From Pseudogymnoascus destructans (Eukaryota > Ascomycota > Leotiomycetes > Thelebolales > Thelebolaceae), in assembly GCF_001641265.1 (NCBI RefSeq), contig NW_020167522.1, positions 124,001-188,000 of the forward strand: a stretch of 64,000 nucleotides of DNA. Reading direction: 5' to 3'. This document shows, piece by piece, positions 32,606 through 44,182 of this stretch. A model generated the notes under the pieces. It was not told the DNA's origin. It searched no databases and saw only the letters and a program-made list of their open reading frames with translations. The stretch's first letter is position 1. Each line of letters begins with the position of its first letter. A program made the position numbers and the translations under genes.

Positions 32606-33823
32606 CTACTTCGACAGATGCCACGCAGGCACAAATGCCTTAACCTTCACCAAGTTCTCCGCTCCATCCCCAGTCTTCCATTCGAATTTGAACTCATCCC
32701 CTTCCTTGTACCCCGCCCCTTCACCCTGCATTGCATTCGTCATAATCTCCAGCCGGCACAGTGCCAATCCCACGTTGCCAACTCCCTTTAACCACTTCCC
32801 AGCGCTTCGTCCCCTCTTCTCAAAGCGCCCAATTTGTGTCTCCGCAGGCGGCGCCGCAATCTCCACCTCCGGCTTATACTCCAGAGTCTGCGGTTCGTCC
32901 TCTTTAGCACCATAGAGCTGAACAGGCAAGATACGCTTCCGCACCACCCCAGTATGGTGTGTGCGAATTGTCAGTTCCTGGCCCACATAGCAGCCCTTGC
33001 GGTAGTCAATGCCGGACATGTAATCGATGTTGCTTTCCTGCGGCAGAGCAGATTCACGCAAGATCTCATCCTGGCCCTCCGCAACGCCCTTCAGGTACCG
33101 CCAGATCGTGTAGCTCATCTCATCTGTCTCCACCAGCCCCTCCGTCTCTTCTGCTGGTGGCTTGGAGCCGTCAAGAAGCAAGAGTCGCTTGCCCATCTCC
33201 GGGGCCCGGGTGTCGACGCACTCAATGTGACCAGCTGGGGCTGGGACGGTCTCAGTGGGGATAGTGTGTGGCGTCCACCCCATCCCAACCTCCTTTGACT
33301 TGTCCTCTTTCCACAAACTCCAGGTCTGCATCTCGTCTTCAGGTAACAACCTAATATCGAATTTCGCCCTCAGCCTAAACCGCTTCAAGTGTTTATACAG
33401 CGTCTCCGCCCCTTGCGCATCAACCTCCACGATCCAATTCTCCCCTCCACTCCCATCATACTTCCCCTTCAGCAGATTATTCGAATCGGGGTAGATGAAG
33501 ACATCATTCAGAATGCGGCCTGGCGCATTGAGGAAAGCGGCGTAGAACCCGCTCGTGCGCGGCGTCGACGGCGCGATGTTGGCGGTTATGACGCCCTGGA
33601 GGAAGTGTGGCGCGTCGGGGCCGGAGAGCGAGATCAGGCGCCGCGAGGGGAGGAGGGTGTAGCTCGATTGCGGAGGAGGTGGGGGGTTTGCATTGTGGCG
33701 GGGGCTGGTGGAGAAGAGGGCACGTCGGGATTGGAGGCAGGAGGTGCAGATGTATGGATTGGCGAGTTTGCGGGTGGGGGACTGAAGCTGTAATAGCAGG
33801 CGGGTGGAGAGTGGACGCTTCAT
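32606..33823 (-). CDS. CAF17: mitochondrial iron-sulfur assembly factor CAF17 / IBA57
   Basis: A single-exon frame of 405 aa. The N-terminus (MKRPLSTRLLLQLQSPTRKL, later RRALFSTSPRH) is a typical mitochondrial presequence with a likely cleavage before STSPR. The body matches the folate-binding YgfZ/GcvT-like family: LPSRRLISLSGPDAPHFLQG, AAFLNAPGRILNDVFIY, and the signature KGCYVGQELTIRTHHTG containing the conserved Cys. With Isa1 and Isa2 it is needed in the matrix to build 4Fe-4S clusters for aconitase-type enzymes and radical-SAM proteins. A low-complexity PPPPP stretch lies after the presequence. Confidence 0.94.
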   Translation of the reverse strand: MKRPLSTRLLLQLQSPTRKLANPYICTSCLQSRRALFSTSPRHNANPPPPPQSSYTLLPSRRLISLSGPDAPHFLQGVITANIAPSTPRTSGFYAAFLNAPGRILNDVFIYPDSNNLLKGKYDGSGGENWIVEVDAQGAETLYKHLKRFRLRAKFDIRLLPEDEMQTWSLWKEDKSKEVGMGWTPHTIPTETVPAPAGHIECVDTRAPEMGKRLLLLDGSKPPAEETEGLVETDEMSYTIWRYLKGVAEGQDEILRESALPQESNIDYMSGIDYRKGCYVGQELTIRTHHTGVVRKRILPVQLYGAKEDEPQTLEYKPEVEIAAPPAETQIGRFEKRGRSAGKWLKGVGNVGLALCRLEIMTNAMQGEGAGYKEGDEFKFEWKTGDGAENLVKVKAFVPAWHLSK

Positions 33824-34583
33824 TGTGGTATGGCGGGTTGGGAGTTGCTGTCACAGAGAAGAAGCCGCAAGAGCTGCGTCCGGTTAAGGTTCGTCATGGC
33901 GGAATGCACGAAGGTTTTTGTATTGTGGGGTAGCTTCATTACGGTAGTTGCCCCAAATGCCGGTTCACGACAAGAATCCATGATCAGTTCCGAGGTACAA
34001 CTATAATATATAATATCGTTGCGTTCGTACTTTTAGTAACCGCAAAGTTGTCATAATGATCATAATGAGCAATCAAAACACCCTTTTAATGATGATCCAA
34101 ACAATCGTACGGCATGAGACGAAGCGGGGAAGAAGATGAGATGAGCAGTGACGAGAAGACGAGACGGTGACGACAAAACACGGTGAGACGGTAAGCTTTC
34201 TTACCGCTATCCTAATTCACGTTACCATCTGCCACATTCTCTCGTCACCGCCGCCCTGTTTTTCATTACCATTAGACCCAATCCCTCGGCGTGACTATAG
34301 ACTCTACGTTGTGGTGGAGCAGCCATGATTGGGACAAACAAAGGCGGGAAATGAAGTCTTCGACAAATTGTATTTCGGATGGAAACTGCTTCAACTTTCA
34401 TCCCTTACATAGGAGTTTATAAGTGACCGATGCATGCTTCTTTGAATGTATTCACATCTACTCCGAACTCAACGCAACCTGCAATAACTATCACTCTGAT
34501 CCCAATATCCCCCTTCTAATGCCTAAACCCATCACTATATAACAGCTATCGCTTAACAACCACCGAAGTCTCATATCTATCAT
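33824..34583. other. intergenic, CAF17 promoter and DCP2 3' flank
   Basis: About 760 bp. The CAF17 promoter lies on the right side of its start. A purine-rich stretch with repeated GACGAGA/GACGGTGA strings lies at about 34120-34195. No gene is supported. Confidence 0.4.
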
Positions 34584-37460
34584 CTAAAGCCCTCCTTTGG
34601 CAATAGTATCAAGATAGCCCAGTAGGAATCCCTTATCCGTTGGGGACATAGGCGCCTGGTTGCTGGTCCTTCTGGCCCCCCTCGCTCCAGTATTCTCTCC
34701 ACCAGAAGCAAAAGGCCTCTCGGCACCAAGCTTCTGCTGCTCGGCGGGTCCCGGTGGCGCTCGTTCTGGCAATTTCTTGAACAGCGAAAGTAGAGCCTGC
34801 TTGTGCCCGGGAGGAGGCGTAGGTTGGGCCGCATGCTGCGAATCGATAGTTGGCAACACTGGTGGTGATACTCTAGTCGGGCTGATACCAGAAAGCTCTG
34901 CGGGCATTGGAGGCATTGGAGGGCCTTGTGCTGGTCGCTTCAAGATCTGAGGCGCAAAGGGTTTCGGTGCTTGTTGTGGTGCCTCAACATCAGCCTGGCG
35001 CTTCGGAGTGCCTCCCGCTTTCCTCGCTCCCTTGCCATTGGCCGCTGGTTGTCGATGCTGCTGAGGCTGCTGGGCCTGCTGAGCTTGCGAAGGCTGCCGC
35101 GGCTGAGGAGTCGACGGTTTCGAACCTGACTGGGCAGGGCGTGATAGGATAGCAGTCGGCCTAAATGGCTGCTGTTGCTCTGGTGCGCGAGGCTGAACCT
35201 CAGGTCTACCGTCAGGCTTTGGCCTAGCAAAAGCTAAGTTGCCATCAGGATGCGGTCGACGGGCCCTCGTAATGGAAGCAGGGGATACTGCAGGCCGAGT
35301 ATCCATTGCCGTTAGCATTGGAGGAACCTGAGGAGGCTCTGCAGAAATTGGTTTTGCCATACGAGCAGCAGTGGCCGTAGGGGTCTTAAATAGACTTAGA
35401 AGTGCTGATTTATGCATGTCGGCTGGCGGCGATCCGACGAGCATGCTGCGGGAGTCTTGCTGTGGCGGTGGCCTTTGCTCGTAGCTTGCTACAGGGCGGT
35501 TGACATTTGGTTGCTCTTGCAAAAGGTGCTCGCTTGGAAGCTCTTGAAGTTGTGTAGTAGGTGTTACGTGCCCCTGAGTGTATCTCGATAGTGGATGACC
35601 GTTTGAAACTTTGCTGTCTGGCACCACCCTATCTTGACCACGAAACGCGTTCAAGAGGGCCAAGGAGTGGCTGGTCAATTGAGGTGGCGTCGGTTTGGGT
35701 GGCGACATTACAGGTTCGTGTACGTTTGGTAGATCCGGTTGCATTGGAGGAGAGAATTGAGATGGGCGCTGCTGAGGAATCTGTAGCATATTCTGTTGAC
35801 TAGCCTGCTGCATAAACTGAGGTATCGGACCGTGGCCCTGGCGACCAGTAAATACGCCTTGATGGACTTGTGGCGGGAGTGGTTGTGGATGTTGCAAGAA
35901 CTGCGGGTGGCGTCCAAACTGAGGCTGTACTTGTAGTCCAGGAAATTGAGCACCCATAAAGTAAGCAGGATCAGCAGCATAACTTGCATTCCCTTGCATC
36001 GCAGGATGTTGTTGGCCAGCGCTAGGTGCTGGGTTCCCAATTGCCCCGATCGCCTGAGGGTTGGCCATACGCATACCAGACATTGGGTTGGATAACTGAT
36101 GATGCTGAGCAGGGTAATTATAATTCTGTTGTTGTTCGATTTGCATCCTGTTGTCCAAAGCAATGGAGGCTCCATTGTATGGCTGAGGATTTGACTCCTG
36201 TGGGTTCATTGGGTACTGCTGCTGCGGATTCCGCTGCGTTGGAACTGAATTGTAAGAAAAGTCTGCCGGGCCACGAGGTACTTGAGTTGGAGCTTGTTGA
36301 GGTGGAGCTTGTTGTGCTTTGCCTTGGGGCTTTCCACGTAGTATGGCAAGCAGGGCGTCACCGGTGTTCCCTGCTGGGTATTGGGGAGCGCTGCCAGGGT
36401 TTGGCTGCAGGCCCTGCGTCGCAGGCTGTATCTTCAATAGTCTATGAAGAGCTGCCGTAGCTCCTTCCATAGTATTCAACTCGGGGGCCGATGCTCCATG
36501 AACATTTGAAATTGGCATTTCAAAGCCCTCGATTGCGCTTCTAAAGCCCTCTTCCTCAGTCTGACCCTCATCTGCATATTGAGACAAATACTGATTGCTT
36601 GTAGCACGCTCAGAGTCTTTCTTCTTCTGCTGCTGAACCCATTTCTTCAGTGGCACTAAGAATGGTGCTACCATATAGAATTTATTCGCGTTCTTTGCAA
36701 CCTCGGCGTCATTCCCTGTTTGGTGATTTTTCTTCCTGAAAGCAGGGAGATCTGATAATCGGTACCACTCAATCTTGCTGATTTCTTTTCTTGTTCTTGG
36801 TTCGAAATGAGTGTCCATAGGGACATCTCTGAAGACGTACAGCCTGATATGCTGCTCGCGCATAGGGATATCGATATATTTCACTTCTTCTGACTCCGGG
36901 ACCAGGCCAGCAGCCCTGATGTCGTAGCCAGTCTCTTCGTATACCTCACGCACAGCACAATCAAGATCATCTTCATCCTTGTTGATCTTTCCTCTGGGAA
37001 AGCTCCAATTCGCTCCTTTTTTCCAGCCCTTGACAAGCACGACGGCGTCTAGCGCTTGGTTCAGCATTATCGCACCTCGAACAGGCACGCGGGTCTTGTA
37101 TAGGAGGAATTCTTCAAAGGCTCGCATGTGATTGTCAATCGAAAATGCGGATAGTAGGGGACAATGTTGGAATATCCTGAGGCAGAAGCTGCGGAGGGAC
37201 ATGGATGGGAGAGACGGATCCAACGGCCGGATGAAGTCTTCGTAAAACCATTGTGCCTCTTCGACTTGGAAACATATCCTCGCTACTGAGGAGAGATCCT
37301 CCTCTGGTAAGTTGATAATAAATCGAACACATAAATCATCGAGCCCTGTTCCAGCATCGTCTTGTCAGCCCTTGTCGCGTCCATGACAGCGGGTATTTCC
37401 AGTTCACTGGTCTTTCATCCAGTACTCACAGTCTTCTAGCTGCATTTTGGAGTCTGTCAT
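34584..37460 (-). CDS. DCP2: mRNA-decapping enzyme catalytic subunit Dcp2
   Basis: Exon 1 (37430-37460) and exon 2 (34584-37345) give 930 aa. The 84-nt intron (GTGAGT, ACAG) splits the Trp codon of MTDSKMQLEDW-LDDLC, the conserved N-terminus. Residues 1-95 form the all-alpha regulatory domain that binds Dcp1. A Nudix domain follows, with the box GKINKDEDDLDCAVREVYEE (129-148) and then TGYD; its EExxE-type glutamates coordinate metal. Box B follows, and after it about 650 residues of Gln/Pro-rich disordered tail. The tail carries four short leucine motifs (GDALLAILRG, HSLALLNAFRG, KSALLSLFKTP, KQALLSLFKKLP). Dcp2 hydrolyses the m7G cap to m7GDP in P bodies. The fungal tail motifs are known to bind Edc3 and related factors. 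Confidence 0.95.
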
Positions 37461-38381
37461 CTAGGCTGCACTGTGCTAGCATATCCACGACTCGAAAGGA
37501 CTTTGGGGTGTTTCTTGAGGATAATAATATCCAGAGCAGGCGGATCCGTGAAGTGCCAAGGTGTCGCGGCTAGGAAACACGTCGGTCGATATCACTTGCA
37601 GAACCAGTAACTCAGAGTTGCGTGGTATCCCAGATCAGAGGTTAGGCTCAGAAACTGTTGGAAATAACGGTTCAGATAATGTGCTTATATCATGGTAGGT
37701 GTATCTTCAATGACGATGTTTTGCCATCTTTGTCTTTGCACCAACTGGCGCTGTGGCGGTGCAGACTTGTGGCGCAGGTGTGGCGCAGCCGTCTAAGCTT
37801 AAACAACATGCACTTGCTCATATTAGTACTAGCGTTCTTTGTACCTCTGCCCTGTCACTGACGTGGAGGGGCTGGGGCATGTGGTGGCTGTTGGGTCGCC
37901 GCCAAAATCAAGATAAACGCGACGACAACCCCTTCATGCGCCAGCAGAAACTGTACATATACGCATTGGTGTTTGCTATATATACTTGAATCTGGCCGAC
38001 GTTATTTGCTTCTTTTAGTCCTCATTTCTAGCCATACGCGGGCTGATCATTCTAATCCGTCCCTGGAACAACATATATTTACTTCAGAAGGTCACCCTGT
38101 GTGATATTGGATTCCAACAACCACGACGCTGGCTACCAATAGTCGCACTTAATCCGCAAAGGACTCAGCAAGACCAGGTGCTGTGTTGAAAGCTGATTGA
38201 CCCACCGCCGTTTTACGGCCAAAAATAACACACAAAGCGCCTCCCGAAACAGACACAACTCGCCGTAGACCTATCGATCAAAGAAAGCCAAATTCGACGG
38301 CGACACCGTCCGCCACAAGAGACTCAATAAATCTCACGTCTCCCGCTCCAGTTTTATCGACTATCGATAACCATCACCAAC
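37461..38381. promoter_or_regulatory. shared upstream region of divergent DCP2 and DUF4112 genes
   Basis: About 920 bp between divergent start codons, so it should carry both promoters. A GCGGTGCAGACTTGTGGCGC stretch around 37753-37785 contains a repeated TGTGGCG word. No gene is supported. Confidence 0.4.
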
Positions 38382-39413
38382 ATGACTTCGCTGCTGGCCA
38401 AATATGTTAGCAAGAAATTCCTAGGGGAGTCGTTGCAGAATAATTTCGGAACAGAGGTTTGTCTCATACAAGAATTGACACTACGACGTACTAACTCTCT
38501 CTATAGGATCCTTATTTCGAATCTGTCCCCGCTACACGACTAAATGGCAGGCCCTCGAAGAAAATGAAGAAAGTCCGAAAGGCATTACCACCAGGCATAT
38601 CTGAGCATGATGGGAAGATCCTGACGAAGGTCAAGCGCAGGGCATATAGGCTTGATATGAGCTTGTTCAACTGCTGTGGTATAAGGTTTGGCTGGAGCAG
38701 TGTCATTGGTATAATCCCAGGGTGAGTTACTATTTTCCGCCGTTTCCTGGGACACTTCTAACGTATTGCATTAGCTTTGGTGATGCGCTGGATGCATTCA
38801 TGGCAATGATGGTATATCGGACATGCCAGCAGGTTGAGGGTGGCCTCCCTGCTGCTGTTCAGTCGCAGATGGTGTTTAACATCGTCATTGACTTCTTTAT
38901 CGGTCTTGTGCCTGTTCTCGGCGATTTGGCAGATGGTAAGTTTTAGCAAGCCTTTGTTCCATTCCATCGCTAATAGAAGCGACAGCTGTTTTCCGCGCCA
39001 ACACCAAAAACGCTGCTGTACTGGAGAAACATCTTCGTGCTAAGGGACAGGCCAGGCTCAAATCCCAGGGCGCCGCGTTGCCCACCGTCGACCCTAGCGA
39101 TCCGGACGAATTCGACCGCCTGGTGGCCAGCGGTCCACCTCCAGTGTATACTGCAAACGAACCATCACAACAGCCTCCGATGCCTCAAACAGCTCCATCG
39201 GGAACTCAGCGTCAAAAACCTTCGGGCACAACTAATACGGCCTCAACAACAACCCAGAGTAGCGGCGGGTGGTTCGGCTTTGGAAAGAAAAGCAAGCAGC
39301 CGGACGTCGAGAGCGGCGCCGAACAACGGCATGGCGATACGCCACTCTCCAACTTGCCGTCCCGTCCTGCCAGAGAACCAAGCACGCGTCAGAAACCAGT
39401 TCGAACTCGGTAG
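38382..39413 (+). CDS. DUF4112 membrane protein
   Basis: Four exons (38382-38456, 38507-38721, 38775-38935, 38986-39413) give 292 aa. Introns of 50, 53 and 50 nt have donors GTTTGT, GTGAGT and GTAAGT and TAG/CAG acceptors, all in phase. After a short N-terminus comes the DUF4112 core: LTKVKRRAYRLDMSLFNCC, FGWSSVIGIIPGFGDALDAF, NIVIDFFIGLVPVLGDLAD, VFRANTKNAAVLEKHL. The two Gly/Pro/Asp-containing hydrophobic segments are probably membrane-inserted. The C-terminal 120 residues are disordered and Ser/Thr/Pro-rich. Function is unknown in fungi. The last exon is repeated, with indels, at 48897-49270. Confidence 0.88.
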
Positions 39414-40236
39414 GTGTTTGTAATGAGGTGCTTTAATTAATTTATAACTTTTGTAAAGACTCGGAGCTAGATACCACGGTAAAAATTATACAATTGAATA
39501 GAACAGCATTAAATGTCAGCATTGACTTTGACCCCGCTTCAATCTTAACACGGTAATGGGTGAAATATATGCTCCCATGTTTATAAACGAACTCGTTGGC
39601 TAGGCATCCAAAAGCCCCGTACGTAAATGAGTCACGAAGCTCCATTGCCAAGCTGATTGCTGAGCTTTACTAAGTTTACTAAGACGTGTTATGACTTAAG
39701 CCGGCACAAACGCGCGTGCATGGCTGTGGATAAAAGATCCATCTGTGGATATGGGTGACTGTTTCCTTGGACAGCTGCCTGCGCGTTGCCTGCGCGTTGC
39801 CAGGGTTAATCTTATCAGATCATCTAGCGTGAGGGGTCTCTGTCCACACAAATGCGACAACATGGGGCAGTTTCAGGAAATTCTTTCAGCTCGATCCAAC
39901 AGAGGCCGGAAATACGGATCTGGAGGTGTACAGGTGGGGTTTTGATGTCTTACTGCTGTTAGGCTGTGTTGTAAAAGTGTCAGTGCGAATCCCAGCCTCT
40001 TCCCTTTAGAGTGCAAAACGCGTAAAGTCGCGTCACGTGAGGAAGAACGCGCTTCCAAGAAACAAACTAGGGTGCAGACGGGGACTACAAAGGACGCACT
40101 CTTCCCCTCCACCACCTTATTCTTCACGTCACCATCAACACAGCCAATTCCTCTTTACTCTCTCTCACTCTGTGCCAAAACTACCAGAACATCTACATTA
40201 ACTGAATTGATCTCACTATCCTCAGACAACAATACA
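39414..40236. other. intergenic, RNR2 promoter region (copy 1)
   Basis: About 820 bp between the DUF4112 stop and the RNR2 start. It carries an ACGCGT (MluI cell-cycle box) at 40018-40023, a CACGTG-containing stretch just after it, and a CT-rich 5' leader. No gene is supported. Confidence 0.5.
40018..40023. promoter_or_regulatory. MluI cell-cycle box ACGCGT upstream of RNR2
   Basis: ACGCGT is the core site of the MBF (Swi6-Mbp1 type) G1/S activator, which controls ribonucleotide reductase genes in yeasts. It lies 214 bp upstream of the start codon, within a CG-rich AAAACGCGTAAAGTCGCG context. Two further copies lie in intron 2. The copy in the second block is at 49875-49880. Confidence 0.55.
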
Positions 40237-41618
40237 ATGGCAACCCAAATCACGCCGTCGAAGAAGGTATGTAATCTCTTGCCACCGTCGCTGTCGTCGT
40301 GGGAATAGCTCCTAATGAATGATACAGACAGCGTCTTCCCTCGAGAACTTGAAGATGAACGACTCTCCAGCTAAGAAGCTTGACTTCGCTGCTGTTGGAA
40401 AGGAGAACCTCCCATTCGACACCCAAGCACCCGTCGATGCCGTCGTCGAGACCAAGAAGCCAATCGTGGCAGAGCCCGATTTGAGCTTGATCGCACCTAC
40501 ACTTAAACCAGAGGAAGCCGACGAGCCACTGCTTCAGTCAAACCCGAACAGATTCGTCCTGTTCCCAATCAAGTACCACGAGGTATGTGACCACGTCGCG
40601 TCATCGCGCGTCAGCACGGACGCGTAACGCGTAAAGTGGATTTTATACTGACAATTTACAATAGATCTGGCAGATGTACAAGAAGGCAGAAGCGTCTTTC
40701 TGGACGGCAGAGGAGATTGATCTCTCCAAGGACCTTCACGACTGGAACAACCGCCTCAATGACGATGAGCGTTACTTCATTTCCCACGTTCTCGCTTTCT
40801 TCGCCGCGTCAGACGGAATTGTCAACGAGAATCTCCTCGAGCGCTTCAGCAGCGAGGTCCAAATCCCAGAAGCCCGCTGCTTCTACGGTTTCCAAATCAT
40901 GATAGAGAACATTCACGCCGAGACATACTCCCTCCTCATCGACACATACATCAAGGAACAAGCTCAACGCACATACCTCTTCAATGCCATCGAGACCATT
41001 CCTTGCATTAAGAAGAAGGCCGACTGGGCAGTTAGGTGGATCCAAGACAAGGATTCCACCTTCGCTCAGCGCCTCGTTGCCTTCGCCGCCGTTGAGGGTA
41101 TCTTCTTCTCCGGCTCCTTCGCCTCCATTTTCTGGCTCAAGAAGCGTGGCCTCATGGCCGGCCTGACCTTCTCGAACGAGCTCATCTCCCGTGACGAGGG
41201 TCTCCACACTGACTTCGCCTGCCTCCTCTTCTCCCACCTTAGACACCGCCCAAGCAAGCAGGCCGTCCAAGACGTCATTACCGAGGCTGTCTCCATCGAG
41301 CAAGAGTTCTTGACTGAGGCACTTCCCTGTGCGCTGCTCGGCATGAACGCCAACTTGATGAAGCAATACATTGAGTTCGTCGCCGACAGGCTGCTACTCT
41401 CCCTCGGTAACGAGAAGTACTACAAGGCGACCAACCCATTCGACTTCATGGAGAACATCTCCCTGGCAGGAAAGACCAACTTCTTTGAGAAGCGTGTCGC
41501 CGACTACCAAAAGACTGGTGTCATGGCATCGACCACCAAGAAGCACGAGGATACCGCTGCACAGATCGAGTCGAAAGCAGAGAATGGTGGAGACTTCAAC
41601 TTCGATGAAGACTTCTAG
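40237..41618 (+). CDS. RNR2: ribonucleotide reductase small subunit (R2), copy 1
   Basis: Three exons (40237-40266, 40328-40582, 40665-41618) give 412 aa. Introns of 61 and 82 nt both have donor GTATGT and acceptors ACAG and ATAG. Iron ligands and the radical tyrosine are visible: Asp in WTAEEIDL, Glu/His/Tyr in ENIHAETYS, Glu in AVEGIFFSG, and Glu/His in RDEGLHTDFA. The C-terminus FNFDEDF is the heptapeptide that docks on the large subunit R1. The R2 dimer supplies the tyrosyl radical for reduction of ribonucleoside diphosphates. The N-terminal ~85 residues are an extension typical of eukaryotic R2. The same gene is repeated without coding change at 50093-51474. Confidence 0.97.
40620..40632. 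promoter_or_regulatory. two ACGCGT boxes inside RNR2 intron 2
   Basis: ACGCGT occurs at 40620-40625 and again at 40627-40632 (ACGCGTAACGCGT). An earlier CGCGCGT lies upstream in the same intron. Two MCB cores one base apart in an 82-nt intron are unlikely by chance and may form an intronic MBF site. The second-block copy is at 50476-50488. Confidence 0.5.
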
Positions 41619-43334
41619 ATGCTCCACATTCTTTGGTTCGTCTTTTATTATGTATTTATGCGAATGGTTCCATCGGCGTTGCTTTGCTTTAAATTAACCT
41701 GAAAGGTTGTACAACTTGGCATGGGTAGCTCTGTTGTGGTGGGTGGGTGTCTTGCACACATTTTTTCTTTCATATACCTGGCATAGAATGCTAGCGGGCT
41801 CGGCCGTTAATCATCGGGAGATCACTCTTCTCAATATGGAGTTTTGGGAGTTGTTTGTAACATGTGGATAGGATTGGAAAGGGGTACGGCAATGCCACGA
41901 AATGTGGTATGAAACAATAAGATAGGATTAAGTAGTTGAAGAAGTTATATCAAAACTACTTTCGTGGTTGCTTCTCATATAAATTGCTTGGCCGTGGTAT
42001 GAATAGTCATATATTTGCTATAATGGTATCGAGGTCGAAGGGGTCAGTCAGATGTTCTCTGTAACATATTCCAGTTAGCTTTGATTGATACTTCAATCCT
42101 AGTATTCACGAGGATACTCGAGTTTTTCGGACCATAGTACATGATGTGGATGAAATCTTCACTTAGCTACTCCATATCAGCAATCCACTGAGAGAGAACC
42201 TTACCTAGGGCAATGAGTAAGAGAGTCTTTGCAGGAGACTTCTCTACAAGCATCCTGCGTCGATATAGTCTCTGTATGAACGTCTTTATTATGTTGTCAT
42301 ATTGTGAGCATGGTGTTAACTTTCAACTTCCTAATAGCTAACGGTCTGTATAGTCTTCCCTGGTCCTATACTATCAGCGACTACACATGCTGATATAAGC
42401 GGGTCCTTCTCGAATTTAGCGGGAGCATTGATTCTAGTTACTCTCCCTCGATTTCCGTCTCTCAATCTCTATGGCCATCTCCATCTTCTCACGTCCACCC
42501 TTTCCCACTTCTACTACAAACCCTCGTCAACAAACATGCCACAGACATCACATCCGTGCAATAGCACCGAGTATGCAACAGAAGATGATGAACACAGTTA
42601 CGTCCAGCATATGGCGACAAAGGCTACCAATGCAGAAGGTGCCAATGGGGTGGGTGCTGGTTGCTGGCTGTCTTTAGCTTACCTAGCGTCTACGGACTGT
42701 TAGGACCAAGATTCCACCTACGTGCTCGTGCGTATTGTATGACGGTGACAGGGGAGTGGTGGTGATGGTGGTATTGGCAGCGGTGGTGAGAAAGGAAGTG
42801 GGGTGACAGGAAGTCATTACGACGGCGACAAAGGAGTGGCGGTAACAGTAGTGATCCTGAGAGTGGGCATCATTCCCGACAGCCGAGGTGGTTCGAAATC
42901 CGTGATTCTAATTGCTTTGCATGCTTCGACCTAATTGAATCGCTAGTTGCATTCTGATATTCAATTTCCCTATTGTGATAGGATTTCTCGAGCTCGTTAA
43001 ACCAATTGCGGGATTCTTGGTTAAAGGCTTCGATGCCATGGCCCTCGTTTGCGGCTGCAGCCTGTCGCACATAGAGCGTTTGGATAGTGATCGGATTTTC
43101 GTATCCTTTGAGGGCACATCTCATGAAGCACGTTGAGAGATCTAGGCCTTTAGATATCTAGCTTCAGGTATCTGACCCATGATGAACTCCAATCCCATCC
43201 CACGCCTGCCATATTATAATCCACCATGGCTACCATCTTCCACAGCCCAACTTTTCAAACATCGCTTAACAGTATGCCCAAGACGCCTATAATGCCTCCC
43301 ACCCACCATCTCCCACCCCATCCAGCTCCACCCC
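41619..43334. other. intergenic, RNR2 to SRP21 (copy 1)
   Basis: About 1.7 kb between convergent genes. Two weak open frames lie here: 42428-42703 on plus, and 42870-43124 on minus (listed separately). A GGTGGTGATGGTGGTATTGG-type G-rich stretch is near 42755-42790. Otherwise nothing is recognised. Confidence 0.4.
42870..43124 (-). CDS. weak hypothetical small protein
   Basis: An 84-codon minus frame with a polar, helix-like sequence (NQESRNWFNELEKSYHNREI, SKHAKQLESRI) and normal amino-acid balance. No family is recognised, and neither upstream exons nor a convincing promoter are seen. It may be part of a decayed gene. The same frame is repeated at 52726-52980. Confidence 0.22.
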   Translation of the reverse strand: MRCALKGYENPITIQTLYVRQAAAANEGHGIEAFNQESRNWFNELEKSYHNREIEYQNATSDSIRSKHAKQLESRISNHLGCRE

Positions 43335-43838
43335 TCACTTCCTCCCCTTCTTCTTCCCCTTCTTCGCTCCACCCGGCTGCGCCCCAGCCTTCTCAGGCAC
43401 TGGCGCCGCAGCTGCAGCAACCGCATCCCCCGCCCCCTCCATCTTAATATCCTCCTCCTTCAGCTCCGGCAAGCCCGCCATCTCGCGTCCAAGCCGGGAT
43501 AGGGAGAGCACGAGACGTCCAACCTCTGCGGCTTTGTCGGTGCGGTATTTGAGGGTTGTGCCTGACGCCGGGTCGTAAGTTTTGAGTGTCAGGAAAGCCA
43601 CGGGGGCAGGGGCGGCGGTTTCAGCGGTTGTGCGGCGCGTGGAGGGTTTGACGGTGTATTTTGTCGTTATGCGGGACTGTGTGAAGTGGTCAATTTGAGG
43701 CTTGCATAAGGGAGGTAGCAGCGGGGTTGTGCGAGACGGCTATAGGCATCGCGAGGAGGGACGTACGGTTGTGGGACGCGCCTGGAGGAGGAGAGCGGAT
43801 TGAGTGAGCCACTCCTGGGCTGTGGGGAGGTACGGCAT
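43335..43838 (-). CDS. SRP21: signal recognition particle subunit SRP9/SRP21, copy 1
   Basis: Two exons (43767-43838 and 43335-43676) give 137 aa. The 90-nt intron has donor GTACGT and acceptor CACAG and joins QARPTTSRITTKYTVK in phase. The N-terminus MPYLPTAQEWLTQSALLLQ and the core FLTLKTYDPASGTTLKYRTD and KAAEVGRLVLSLSRLGREMA match the SRP9-21 family. The C-terminus is a basic tail (GGAKKGKKKGRK). With SRP14 it forms the Alu-domain module of the SRP, which slows elongation during ER targeting. The start codon is about 340 bp from a Fot1-like transposon. Confidence 0.93.
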
Positions 43839-44182
43839 TTTGGATGTCGGCGAATCGAGGTCGCGAGGGAGGAATGACTTGCTCCTGCTGTGGTGTGGCG
43901 GGAGTGGGATGAGTTGTCCAGATAGGCGACCCCACGAAAGTGACAGGTTTGGAGAGCTGCTAGTACGGTGGCCGCTAGCGGATTGGACAGAGGAGTTGGT
44001 AAATTTCGATTATACAGGGCAAAATTGTAAGTTTACATATTAATTCCGATGGTATATACTCTAAACTCTATTATTAACATTTCCAATAACTTTTTGTGTT
44101 TCCCACGGTGCACAACGGCCAATGTAGGAATCTACCAAGCACCATGTACTTGTACCCGAGTACACGCGTAGAAAATGTAGTA
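43839..44182. other. short intergenic region between SRP21 and the Fot1-like element
   Basis: 344 bp containing the SRP21 promoter on the minus strand. A TA dinucleotide at 44181-44182 is the left target-site copy of the adjoining transposon. Nothing else is recognised. Confidence 0.45.

Noticed and set aside
40809..41366. 185-codon minus-strand frame inside RNR2 (also at 50665-51222)
   Set aside because: It is the antisense shadow of a highly conserved exon.
42428..42703. 91-codon plus frame between RNR2 and SRP21 (also at 52284)
   Set aside because: No homology or splice evidence and unremarkable composition; not strong enough to list as a gene.
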